Positions 17,177-25,058 of a DNA stretch of 64,000 bases are shown one piece after another. Both the position numbers and the translations under genes were made by a program. Source of the stretch: Ruminococcus flavefaciens (GTDB lineage: Bacteria; Bacillota; Clostridia; Oscillospirales; Ruminococcaceae); assembly GCA_902760805.1 (NCBI GenBank), contig CACWHY010000012.1:1-64000 (forward strand). The letters run 5' to 3'. Under the pieces are notes generated by a model. The model searched no databases and was not told the origin of the DNA. It was given only the letters and a program-made list of their open reading frames with translations. Positions within the stretch are counted from its first letter, which is position 1; each line of letters begins with the position of its first letter.

Positions 17177-17914
17177 TTATAGTCCTATCCGCATAAGAAA
17201 GTTGACTTCCCTTAGATCATCTACAAACAGAGTTATTGGATAGTCATTCTGAAAACTGCCGGTGACAGCACATACCCTTTGGTAAAATTTGTATTCTCCA
17301 TATGTGCGTGTAAATAGCAAGCTGACCTTCGGTGTGTCTTTGGGCTTCCATTCTCCAAACAAACTGTAATACTTCTCTTTGTCCATTGCATAGACTTTTT
17401 GATTTTCTTTTCTAAAACGTATAATAAAGTCATCGAATTTATCCGGATAGATGTACATATAGTACCCATTTAATTCATCGAAATCGTACACCCAGACAAC
17501 GTTAAATCCTAAGGATGTATAGAATTGGTTTCTCGCACTAAATTGTTCTTTTGGAAGAAAAGAGTGTTGGAATTCGATCACAGTCTTCCTCTTTGGTAGA
17601 AAAACATCAGCACGAAACACCTTGCCGTCTTTCTTAAAAACTTTTTCTATCTGATCCTTCGGATAACGTCCTTGCCAGTACTTATGCCACTCGCTCATTT
17701 GATTTGCATTTCTCATGTCATTTCTGCGAGTACACTCTTCCTGCAAATACGAGTATTCCTTATCTGGATAATGAGCGTAGTGGTGCTCCTTTATAAATCC
17801 TCTATTCTTTGGAATGAGCTTAGTCCCACATTCTTCACAATAATAAAGCTGGCCAGGTTCAGCGTTTTCAATAAACACACGATTTCCATTAAGCTCATAA
17901 GCATAAAGAATCAT
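17177..17914 (-). CDS. CoiA-like nuclease-fold protein
   Basis: A 245-residue protein resembling competence protein CoiA. It has an N-terminal zinc-finger-like segment (Cys26, Cys29, then His44/45/48), EWHKYWQG, and a PD-(D/E)XK-type core with RADVFLP (Asp103) and VIEFQHSFLP (Glu114-x-Gln116), followed by RNQFYTSLGFNVVWVYDF. CoiA acts on incoming DNA during transformation, but many relatives are accessory nucleases. The gene is clearly richer in A/T than its neighbours, suggesting transfer. The ribosome site AAGGAGGGG is strong; no obvious promoter of its own was found. Confidence 0.75.
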   Translation of the reverse strand: MILYAYELNGNRVFIENAEPGQLYYCEECGTKLIPKNRGFIKEHHYAHYPDKEYSYLQEECTRRNDMRNANQMSEWHKYWQGRYPKDQIEKVFKKDGKVFRADVFLPKRKTVIEFQHSFLPKEQFSARNQFYTSLGFNVVWVYDFDELNGYYMYIYPDKFDDFIIRFRKENQKVYAMDKEKYYSLFGEWKPKDTPKVSLLFTRTYGEYKFYQRVCAVTGSFQNDYPITLFVDDLREVNFLMRIGL

Positions 17915-17935
17915 TAAAGCCCCTCCTTAAAGAGA

Positions 17936-17964
17936 GACCTGAAGGCAATTATCACCTTCAGGTC
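17936..17964 (-). terminator. Terminator after the clostripain-family gene
   Basis: A ten-base perfect stem (17936-17945 with 17955-17964), followed on minus by TCTCTCTTT. It separates the protease gene from the CoiA-like gene. Confidence 0.75.
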
Positions 17965-17973
17965 ATTATGAGT

Positions 17974-20364
17974 TTACTTAACGATAGCCTCTGTCCAATA
18001 CTCCTGGTTGTAGATGTCGGTGAAGCAGTACATAAGGCGTACCTCGCCGTCGCCTACGTCGGTATTGCTGATAGTCACCTTGTCGCCGAGGGTGATCTCG
18101 TCGCCAAGGATATAGCTGTCCTGATACTCACCGTCATAGGTGTAGTAGTCGCAGATGAACTCCAGCTTATCGCCGGCCTTCACCTCTTCAAGGCTCTTGG
18201 CAACAGTCTGAGTGTCGCCGGTCTTGGAGTAATCCGTGTCAGCTCCGGCAATGTAGCCGTTGGGATTTTCGTTGTCGAAAACAAGGATCAGGTTTACACG
18301 CTCGCCGTTGAGGAAGGCCGGAACATAGCCTGAGATCGACCAGTCGTCGTCGCCGTTGTCCACAGTATCCATGTGGTAATAAGCGATGGTCTGGCCGTCG
18401 ATAGCAAGCCAGTTCTTGGAAACGTCAGCCACCAGCTTTCCGTCGTCGTTGAAGGAGTAAACGTTGTCCAGTCCCAGGTCAACATAGCCCTCGCCGTCAT
18501 CGTAGAACATATTCAGATCCAGCTTGTGGACCAGCTTCCACTGTGACTCGGGAAGATCCATGAGGTAGCTGCCGCCATCCTCCTCCCAAACAAGGTTGTT
18601 TGCGTCGAAGTAGTTCAGTGACAGGTACTCAGCAGCATCGTCGTTGGAAACGCTGCTCTCGCTCATGAAGCCGGTGTTGGAGCTGTCCAGACCTGCGATA
18701 GAGCGTCCGGAGCTTCCGCCGCCAAGGAATGCGCCCAGAAGTGAGCCGATCATGTCAGCGCTTCCGGAGGAGCTGGATGAGCCCGATCCGCCCAGACTCA
18801 GCAACGAGCCCAGAGGTGAGCCTGTTCCGCCGGCAGCGATCTGACCGCTGGTCTCCAGCTTGGCGAACTGGCGGATGCACTTTGAGTAAGCAGAGTCCAT
18901 ACCGATCTGGCTGTATGTATTGCAGGCTGTATCAACGTAGGAAGTGCGCTGGTACGGGAAATAGATAGAAACGCCGTAAGCGTTGGTCATATTCGATGAG
19001 GTGCGGTTGTACTTGACAGCGCTCTTCAGTGCGCTGGAGAGCTCAAATCCCTCAGTCGTGCCCACATTCTCTGCAAGGTGAACAAGATCCACCTGGTCGA
19101 TCCTGGAGCTCTGAGCGAACTCTCTTGCACCGTATCTAGCGTCAGAGATAGACTGATAATCGTTGCTGGAGATCTTTGTGCTGATGCTGTTTGCGAAGGC
19201 ATTGAGCTTGCTTGGAACAGTATTCGAGAACTCTGCTAAGTCGATAACAGAAAGGGTCGTCTTCTGACCCTTGCACTTTTTAGCGCAGGTCGTAACGAAG
19301 TCGTCTACGATGTTCTTGCCGATCTCCACAGTGGGCATGGAGGTATTGCTGCCCAGCTTTGTCACCCAGTTGGTGTAGTACCAGCCCACGCCGGGCTCAG
19401 TCTCCTCGGAAGCGATCATGTAGTCAGCGTAGTCGTTGAGCATGAGAGCTGTCTCAGCAGTTGCCATAAGGCAGGCATCGAAGCCGATGAAGTCGAACTG
19501 CACGCCGCCCTTTTTCAGCGCCTTGCTGATATTTGCCAGATCCATTGATCCCGCAGACTTGTTCTTCTCATCGTAGCCGTAGCCGCTGACAGATCCGCCG
19601 CCGTGATCCCAGAAGATCAGCTCGTTGCGGTTTGCCGGGAAATTCTTGGCGCAATACTGGATAAATCCGGCAAGAGTGTCAGGACTGGTCATAGCCTTGC
19701 TGCCGTCGTCAGCTACAAGCTGCTTCAGGCCGCCGTCCTTGATCTGGTAGATCTGGTTGACCTTATTGCTGATGCCCTGAGTTTTCCACTGTGAGCAGCC
19801 GCCGGTGTAGCAGATGATGTTCACGTTGTCGCCGTATGTTGCAGCAGCCATCTCCGCCATATCGGAGGAAGCCATGCCGTACTTTGACTCAAGGTCAGTT
19901 CCGCACATATAGACCATCAGGGTAACTGTATCCTGGTTATTGCCAAGGATCTTAGTTCTCTTTGCACGGGATCCGCTGGCAACGCTATTGTCAACAGTTC
20001 CGCCTGATGAAGCAGAATATCCGCTGTTGTTCTCGTCCTCATTGGCGAAGCTGAATCCTGCCGGAGATGAGCCTGCGCCGCCCAGCATAGAGCCTACCAG
20101 GTCACCAAGACCGCCGCCGGAGCTTGTACCTCCTCCTCCGCCGCCTCCAAGGAGCTTGGGCAGGAAGATAAGTGCGAGAATGAGCAGCAGAGATCCGCCG
20201 CCAGCTGCAGCACGCTTTCCGGCAGCGCCGCCTGAGGAGGTCTGGCCTGCCTGACTGTTTGAGCCGACTTTGCCTGTACCCAGGCCGTCACCTCTTTTAT
20301 GAACGCCGCTTCCGCCAGAGGTCACGTTTTTCCTTCTGGCACGGGGTCTATTATTCTGGTCCAT
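17974..20364 (-). CDS. Clostripain (C11) family peptidase, membrane anchored
   Basis: A 796-residue protein. A basic, Gly/Ser-rich N-terminus precedes one transmembrane helix (about residues 57-72) flanked by poly-glycine. The C11 core starts near 147 (TVTLMVYMCGTDLES), with catalytic His254 in WDHGGGS and Cys298 in DFIGFDACLMA. A Gly/Ser-rich linker near 520-570 leads to a C-terminal domain of about 220 residues of unknown fold. It is probably an arginine-type cysteine protease exposed at the cell surface. It has its own promoter and terminator. Confidence 0.9.
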   Translation of the reverse strand: MDQNNRPRARRKNVTSGGSGVHKRGDGLGTGKVGSNSQAGQTSSGGAAGKRAAAGGGSLLLILALIFLPKLLGGGGGGGTSSGGGLGDLVGSMLGGAGSSPAGFSFANEDENNSGYSASSGGTVDNSVASGSRAKRTKILGNNQDTVTLMVYMCGTDLESKYGMASSDMAEMAAATYGDNVNIICYTGGCSQWKTQGISNKVNQIYQIKDGGLKQLVADDGSKAMTSPDTLAGFIQYCAKNFPANRNELIFWDHGGGSVSGYGYDEKNKSAGSMDLANISKALKKGGVQFDFIGFDACLMATAETALMLNDYADYMIASEETEPGVGWYYTNWVTKLGSNTSMPTVEIGKNIVDDFVTTCAKKCKGQKTTLSVIDLAEFSNTVPSKLNAFANSISTKISSNDYQSISDARYGAREFAQSSRIDQVDLVHLAENVGTTEGFELSSALKSAVKYNRTSSNMTNAYGVSIYFPYQRTSYVDTACNTYSQIGMDSAYSKCIRQFAKLETSGQIAAGGTGSPLGSLLSLGGSGSSSSSGSADMIGSLLGAFLGGGSSGRSIAGLDSSNTGFMSESSVSNDDAAEYLSLNYFDANNLVWEEDGGSYLMDLPESQWKLVHKLDLNMFYDDGEGYVDLGLDNVYSFNDDGKLVADVSKNWLAIDGQTIAYYHMDTVDNGDDDWSISGYVPAFLNGERVNLILVFDNENPNGYIAGADTDYSKTGDTQTVAKSLEEVKAGDKLEFICDYYTYDGEYQDSYILGDEITLGDKVTISNTDVGDGEVRLMYCFTDIYNQEYWTEAIVK

Positions 20365-20418
20365 AGTATTCCTCCATTATCGAAGATGAGCCGCATGAAA
20401 GCGCAGCTTTACAAATAC

Positions 20419-20447
20419 ATTTTACACGAAACCTGGCCTTTTGTCAA
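20419..20447 (-). promoter_or_regulatory. Promoter of the clostripain-family gene
   Basis: TTGACA (20442-20447) and TAAAAT (20419-20424) on minus with 17-base spacing; about 55 bases of leader before the GGAGG and ATG. Confidence 0.8.
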
Positions 20448-20466
20448 GTAATTCGTCCTTTTGGGC

Positions 20467-22053
20467 TCAAAGACCGCTGGTCCGCTCTGCTATACGGCGG
20501 AAGATCGGTGCCGCTGAGTCGTTTCCGTAGCCGCCGTCCTCCACCAGAACTGTCAGAACATAACGGGGCGAATAGGCCGGGAAAAATCCCGTGATCCAGG
20601 CATTGCACAGCTCCTCCCCATTCTCATCGAAGCGGCCCGTCTGAGCGGTGGAGGTCTTGGCTCCCACGGTTATCACGTCGCTGCGTGCGTTGGAGCTGTC
20701 GTTGTCAGAAACTGTGTGGATCATCAGCTGGCGGAGCTCATCGGCCATATCCGGGGCGATCACCTGAGAGCGCTGCGGAGACTTCTCGTTGGCCACGCTC
20801 TTTCCGTCGAGAGTTATCCCTCGGATAAGCCTTAGCAGAGTCAGCTGGCCATTCCCGGCAATAGCTGCGGTGAGCTGGTTGACCTGGAGAGGAGTTGCGG
20901 TGAGCTTGCCCTGACCAAAGGAAAAATTGGCCAGCTCCGCCGGTATCATCAGCTGCTCCACCGTGGGGAGAACTCCTGCGGAGCCGGTCATGCCGGAGCA
21001 AAGATGTGTCTCCCGGCCAAAGCCCAGACTGAAGGCCAGCTCCCGGAGCTTCACTGTGTCAAGAAGGCGGCTCAGCTCGATGAAATAGGTGTTGCAGGAG
21101 TTGATCATGGCCTGAGAAAGATCCTGCTGGCCGTGGCCGTCGGAACGGTGACAGGAGAAGATCTGGCCGGAAATGTCAGCGCTCCCTGTGCAGTTGCTGA
21201 CGAAGCCCCCTACTCCCTCGGAAAGCGCTTCGCAGGCAGTCACCAGCTTAAAGGCTGAACCCACGCTGTATGCGTAGAGCGCCCTATGGATCAGGGGGCT
21301 GTCATTATCCGAAAGAGCAGCGGCGATGTCATCACGGCGGAACTCCGGAAAGCTGCAAAGTGCCAAGATATCGCCTGTTCCCACCTCTGAAAGAACTATC
21401 GCTCCCTTCCCAATGGCAAGCCCCTCCTCGTGGCAGATCTGCTGAAGATCCTTGTCGAGAGTGGTCACTACGCCGGTCTGAGCCTTTGAGGAACGGTGAA
21501 CGCTCTTTCCGTCACCGGCAAGGATCTGGCCGAAGCCGTCTGCGGAGTAGGTCACGGTGTTGGAGGTATCTCCCTCCCGGAGCAGCCTGTCGTAGGCAAA
21601 TTCCAGGCCGGAAACGCCCTTCTCCTCAGAAAGATAGCCGATAACATGGGGAGCAGTCTCCTCCTTGGGATAGCGCTCCGGGATCTGAAATACCGTTACC
21701 GCATCGCTTTCGGGAGTGACCTCTTTGCAGTCGATAACGAATGGCTTGCCCTCGATCAAGCGGCGGCGGAGCTCCTCTCTGTCCTGCACATAGCTGCTCA
21801 TGTCCTCCTTCAAGAGTGACGGCGCGATGACAGCCCTGTACCTGACGGAGGAGTTGGTCAGCGGCCGCATCTCACGGTCGAAGATCGTGCCTTGGGTCTC
21901 TCCGGCAGAGAGCTCCACCACCGCCTGAGAGGTCTGTGCAGGGAGCGCTCCCCCGCCCTGAGAAAGCCGGTAATAGTTCAGCCCTATAACCGTGAACATC
22001 AGAAAGAATATCGCCGCCAGTGCCAAAATTCCAAATTCTGCCCGTTTGCGCAA
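20467..22053 (-). CDS. Class B penicillin-binding protein (transpeptidase)
   Basis: A 528-residue protein with a single N-terminal membrane anchor, a dimerisation region and a transpeptidase domain. Motifs are SAFK (Ser266-Lys269), SCN, and KTSTAQTG in the KTG position. It cross-links peptidoglycan; SpoVD/PbpA/FtsI relatives are closest, and no PASTA domains are present. The start chosen is TTG at 22053 because GAGGTG lies six bases before it; the further in-frame TTG at 22107 has none. Its ribosome site lies in the 3' arm of a hairpin (22060-22091). It is the last gene of the long operon. Confidence 0.88.
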   Translation of the reverse strand: MRKRAEFGILALAAIFFLMFTVIGLNYYRLSQGGGALPAQTSQAVVELSAGETQGTIFDREMRPLTNSSVRYRAVIAPSLLKEDMSSYVQDREELRRRLIEGKPFVIDCKEVTPESDAVTVFQIPERYPKEETAPHVIGYLSEEKGVSGLEFAYDRLLREGDTSNTVTYSADGFGQILAGDGKSVHRSSKAQTGVVTTLDKDLQQICHEEGLAIGKGAIVLSEVGTGDILALCSFPEFRRDDIAAALSDNDSPLIHRALYAYSVGSAFKLVTACEALSEGVGGFVSNCTGSADISGQIFSCHRSDGHGQQDLSQAMINSCNTYFIELSRLLDTVKLRELAFSLGFGRETHLCSGMTGSAGVLPTVEQLMIPAELANFSFGQGKLTATPLQVNQLTAAIAGNGQLTLLRLIRGITLDGKSVANEKSPQRSQVIAPDMADELRQLMIHTVSDNDSSNARSDVITVGAKTSTAQTGRFDENGEELCNAWITGFFPAYSPRYVLTVLVEDGGYGNDSAAPIFRRIAERTSGL

Positions 22054-22059
22054 AAAGAT

Positions 22060-22091
22060 CACCTCTTCTGCAATTATCTGCAAAAGAGGTG
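22060..22091 (-). promoter_or_regulatory. Hairpin enclosing the PBP ribosome binding site
   Basis: CACCTCTT and AAGAGGTG pair perfectly, with an inner TGCA/TGCA pairing. The GAGGTG ribosome site of the PBP gene forms the 3' arm. Downstream ATCTTTTTG also gives it a terminator-like look, so it may act as translational brake, attenuator, or partial terminator between dtd and the PBP gene. Confidence 0.65.
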
Positions 22092-22099
22092 AATTTATA

Positions 22100-22534
22100 C
22101 TATTCAAGTATCACGGTAAAGGGCCCGTCGTTGAGGAGCTCCACCTTCATGTCGCCGCCGAAAACTCCGGTCTCGACGTGCTGTCCACAGCTTCGGCAGT
22201 AGTCCACGAAATACTCGTAGAGCCGCTGCGCCTGGTCCGGATCACCTGCTTGGATAAAGTTGGGACGGTTGCCCTTCCGGCAGTCTGCATAAAGAGTGAA
22301 CTGTGACACCACCAGCAGAGAGCCACCCACGGCCGCCAAGTCAAGGTTGGTCTTGCCGTTTTCGTCTGCAAAGATCCTCAGCTTGATGATCTTGTCAGCA
22401 AGCCGGCGGCAGTCTTCCTCGGTGTCGTCCCGGCCGACTCCCAGCAGCACCAGATAGCCCATGCCGATGCTTCCTGTGACCTGTCCGTCAACTGTTACAC
22501 TGGCAGAGGTCACACGCTGTAAAACGATCTTCAT
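22100..22534 (-). CDS. dtd: D-aminoacyl-tRNA deacylase
   Basis: A 144-residue Dtd with both signature blocks, SQFTLYAD and NDGPFTV, and the N-terminal MKIVLQRV. It removes D-amino acids (and glycine from tRNA-Ala) from mischarged tRNA. Full length. It lies 3 bases after the GH42 gene. Confidence 0.96.
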   Translation of the reverse strand: MKIVLQRVTSASVTVDGQVTGSIGMGYLVLLGVGRDDTEEDCRRLADKIIKLRIFADENGKTNLDLAAVGGSLLVVSQFTLYADCRKGNRPNFIQAGDPDQAQRLYEYFVDYCRSCGQHVETGVFGGDMKVELLNDGPFTVILE

Positions 22535-22537
22535 ATG

Positions 22538-24508
22538 TCACTTCCTTACGATGTCAACTCCAAAAGGCCCCAGCTCCATCTTATCCTTGCCCACGGAGTC
22601 GATGATGCTGTACATGGGCTTCGGAAGCGGGATAGTAGCGTGGGCGTCGGAGTTGTTGAAGAAGAAGATATAATCGTCAAGGCCGTTGGTGCGGGTAGTT
22701 ACCTCAACTCCTCTGGGAAGTCCCTTCAGTCTGGGGATACCGGTCTGCTTCATAAGGTTGGAGGCGAAGCTCTCATAGAAGTCAGACTTGCAGATAGTTC
22801 CCACATAATAGGCAACTCCGCCGCAGTAGCGATTCATGGTAACTGCCGGACAGCAGCGGTAGAAATTGTCGTTGTACTCAGCGTAGGCTCTTGCGGTAGT
22901 GGGCTGGAGTATGTCGCACCACTGGCGGCAAACGAACTCATTTCCGGCAAAATCACGGATAGTCTGCTCCTGAGCACCGATCGGGTCGTACTCGGTGATC
23001 TCAGCGCCGATGAGCTCCTTATATGTGGTGGGGAGAGTATCCATGACGCAGTTATTGTTCTCGTCCTTGACGCCGCTGCGGTTGGTCAGCACAAGAGTTC
23101 CTCCCTGGATAACGTAGCGGTAGATGTTCTCAGAGGCCTTCTTGTCGCCGATATACATTGTGGGAGCTATGACCAGCTTATATGAGGACAGGTCGCTCTC
23201 CGGGGAAACTACGTCGATGTTTGCGCCAAATCTTGTGAAGGCTGCGTGGAAGTATTTCAGCTGCTCAAGGTAGTAGAAGCCCTCGGTCTGAGGCTGGATC
23301 TTGAAGGCCTGGTCGTTCTCGGGAGAGTACAGGATCGCGATCTCAGAGATCATCTGGGTGTTCTCCAGGACCTTCAGCTTGGAAACTGTCTTGCACAGCT
23401 CGGAGAACTCGAAAAATCTTCTTCCGGGAACGTTGCTGTGGTCGATAAGTCCGTGCCAGTGCATCTCAGCTCCGGTAACAGCAGTTCTCCAGCGGAAGTG
23501 TACAACGGTATCGGCTCCGTGAGCGATAGCCTGCAAGCCATAGCCCATGATCATGCCAGGTCGTGGTGTGGGAGACATGGGCGCCCAGCTGCCTGTGGCA
23601 CCGCTGAGCTGCTCCATTACCCAGAAGCTCTGCTCCTTTACGCCTCTCATAAGGTCAAGGTGGAATGCGTGGGAGTAGAACTCCTCCGGGTCCTCAGGGA
23701 TCGTCAGAGCCGGATAGTTGTCGTAGGAAACGAAGTCCAGATTATCAAAGAGCTTGTAGAAATCAGGAGCGTTCTCGCAAAGCCAGGTATTCGTGGTAAT
23801 GACAGCCTTTGGATCCTCCTTGCGGATAACGATGGACAGCTCCTTCACATAGCTGTAAAGGCAGTCATTGCGGAAACGGTACCAGTCCATGCACAGGGCA
23901 GGATTTTGCCAGGCCTGAGGGTAGGCCGTAGGAGGCTCAACCTCGTCAAAGTCGCTGTATTCCAGGCTCCAAACGCTGTTTCCAAAGGCCTTGTTCACGT
24001 TCTCGATATTGTCGTATCTGTCAGAGAGCCAGCTGCGGAATTTCTGCCTGCACACCTCGCAGGTACAGGGGTAAGCCTCCAGCTCATTGTCCAGCTGCCA
24101 GGCAACGATGATCTTTCTGCCGGCATATCTGCGGATGAGCTGCTCGGTGATCCGCTTTGCGTAGGCCAGGAACACAGGCGAATTTATGCAGCGGTGACCT
24201 CTGATGCCTGTCTGGATCTGCTTTCCGTCAGGTCCTACCTGTATGGCCTCAGGATGTGCCTTGTAAAACCACAGCGGCGGGCAATTCGTGGGAGCGCACA
24301 TAACTACGCCTATGCTGAATCTCTCGAAGATCCCGATGATCTCGTCCAGCCACTGAAAGTCGAACTGTCCGTCACGAGGCTCCAGCTTCGACCATGCGAA
24401 CTCGCCAATGCGAACTACCCTAACTCCTGTTTTTGCCATGAGCTCGGCGTCCTTTTCCCACAAGGATCTGTCCCACTGCTCAGGATAGTAATCTACACCT
24501 ATTCTCAT
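22538..24508 (-). CDS. GH42 family beta-galactosidase
   Basis: A 656-residue enzyme starting MRIGVDYYPEQW, the usual GH42 N-terminus, at the ATG at 24508 behind AAGGAG. The acid/base Glu lies in QLDNELEA (Glu142) and the nucleophile in WVMEQLSG (Glu299). Cysteines after the acid/base (CTCEVC) form the family's zinc cluster. Trimerisation and C-terminal beta domains are present. No signal peptide, so it hydrolyses imported galactosides in the cytoplasm. It is inserted among housekeeping genes, one base after a phosphatase gene. Confidence 0.93.
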   Translation of the reverse strand: MRIGVDYYPEQWDRSLWEKDAELMAKTGVRVVRIGEFAWSKLEPRDGQFDFQWLDEIIGIFERFSIGVVMCAPTNCPPLWFYKAHPEAIQVGPDGKQIQTGIRGHRCINSPVFLAYAKRITEQLIRRYAGRKIIVAWQLDNELEAYPCTCEVCRQKFRSWLSDRYDNIENVNKAFGNSVWSLEYSDFDEVEPPTAYPQAWQNPALCMDWYRFRNDCLYSYVKELSIVIRKEDPKAVITTNTWLCENAPDFYKLFDNLDFVSYDNYPALTIPEDPEEFYSHAFHLDLMRGVKEQSFWVMEQLSGATGSWAPMSPTPRPGMIMGYGLQAIAHGADTVVHFRWRTAVTGAEMHWHGLIDHSNVPGRRFFEFSELCKTVSKLKVLENTQMISEIAILYSPENDQAFKIQPQTEGFYYLEQLKYFHAAFTRFGANIDVVSPESDLSSYKLVIAPTMYIGDKKASENIYRYVIQGGTLVLTNRSGVKDENNNCVMDTLPTTYKELIGAEITEYDPIGAQEQTIRDFAGNEFVCRQWCDILQPTTARAYAEYNDNFYRCCPAVTMNRYCGGVAYYVGTICKSDFYESFASNLMKQTGIPRLKGLPRGVEVTTRTNGLDDYIFFFNNSDAHATIPLPKPMYSIIDSVGKDKMELGPFGVDIVRK

Positions 24509-24509
24509 A

Positions 24510-25058
24510 TTAGGTCTCCTTTTCGGTATTGTATTCAATGATCTGACAGTTTCCCATAAACCAGCCGCTGAATTCCTGCTGGGTCATGTTGTTGAAATAA
24601 GTCTCTATAGCTCGGCAAACTCCGCCGTGGCTGACCAGCAAAACGGTCCTGCCGCTGTGTTCTGCGATGATGTGGTCAAGTGCGGAGTAGACTCTGTGGG
24701 CGAGCTGCAAGAGGGATTCTCCGCTGCCGCCCATCCTTACGCCGAATTCACGTTTTTTCTGTCCGAACTGCGCCACGGAATAGCTCCGTCCCTCACAGTC
24801 GCCGTAGTCCCACTCACGGAGCCTTTCGTCGGTGATGATCTGTAGTCCGCAGCGCTCTGCAACGGCCTTAGCGGTCTCCTGAGCTCTTCTGAGAGGGGAG
24901 GCTATGATCAGGTCAACATCTCCCAGCTCAGCTACCCGCTCAGCCAGATCTGCCGCCTGAGCTCTGCCGGTGTCGTTTAGGGGAAGGTCGGTAGTCCCCA
25001 GCACCAGCCCCTGCTTATTGTATTCCGTCTCGCCGTGACGAGTGGAGTAGATCTTCAT
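24510..25058 (-). CDS. Histidine phosphatase family protein
   Basis: A 182-residue member of the phosphoglycerate-mutase-like superfamily: RHGET at residues 7-11, the second conserved block ASPLRRAQETA, EWDYGDCEG, and LLVSHGGVCRAIE with the second catalytic His. It dephosphorylates small metabolites; CobC/GpmB-type relatives differ in substrate, which is not readable here. It overlaps recN by 4 bases. Confidence 0.9.
   Translation of the reverse strand: MKIYSTRHGETEYNKQGLVLGTTDLPLNDTGRAQAADLAERVAELGDVDLIIASPLRRAQETAKAVAERCGLQIITDERLREWDYGDCEGRSYSVAQFGQKKREFGVRMGGSGESLLQLAHRVYSALDHIIAEHSGRTVLLVSHGGVCRAIETYFNNMTQQEFSGWFMGNCQIIEYNTEKET

Noticed and set aside
23246..24541. 431-codon open frame on plus opposite the GH42 gene
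   Set aside because: It is the antisense of a convincing glycosidase with intact catalytic motifs; it lacks a ribosome site and a recognisable domain.
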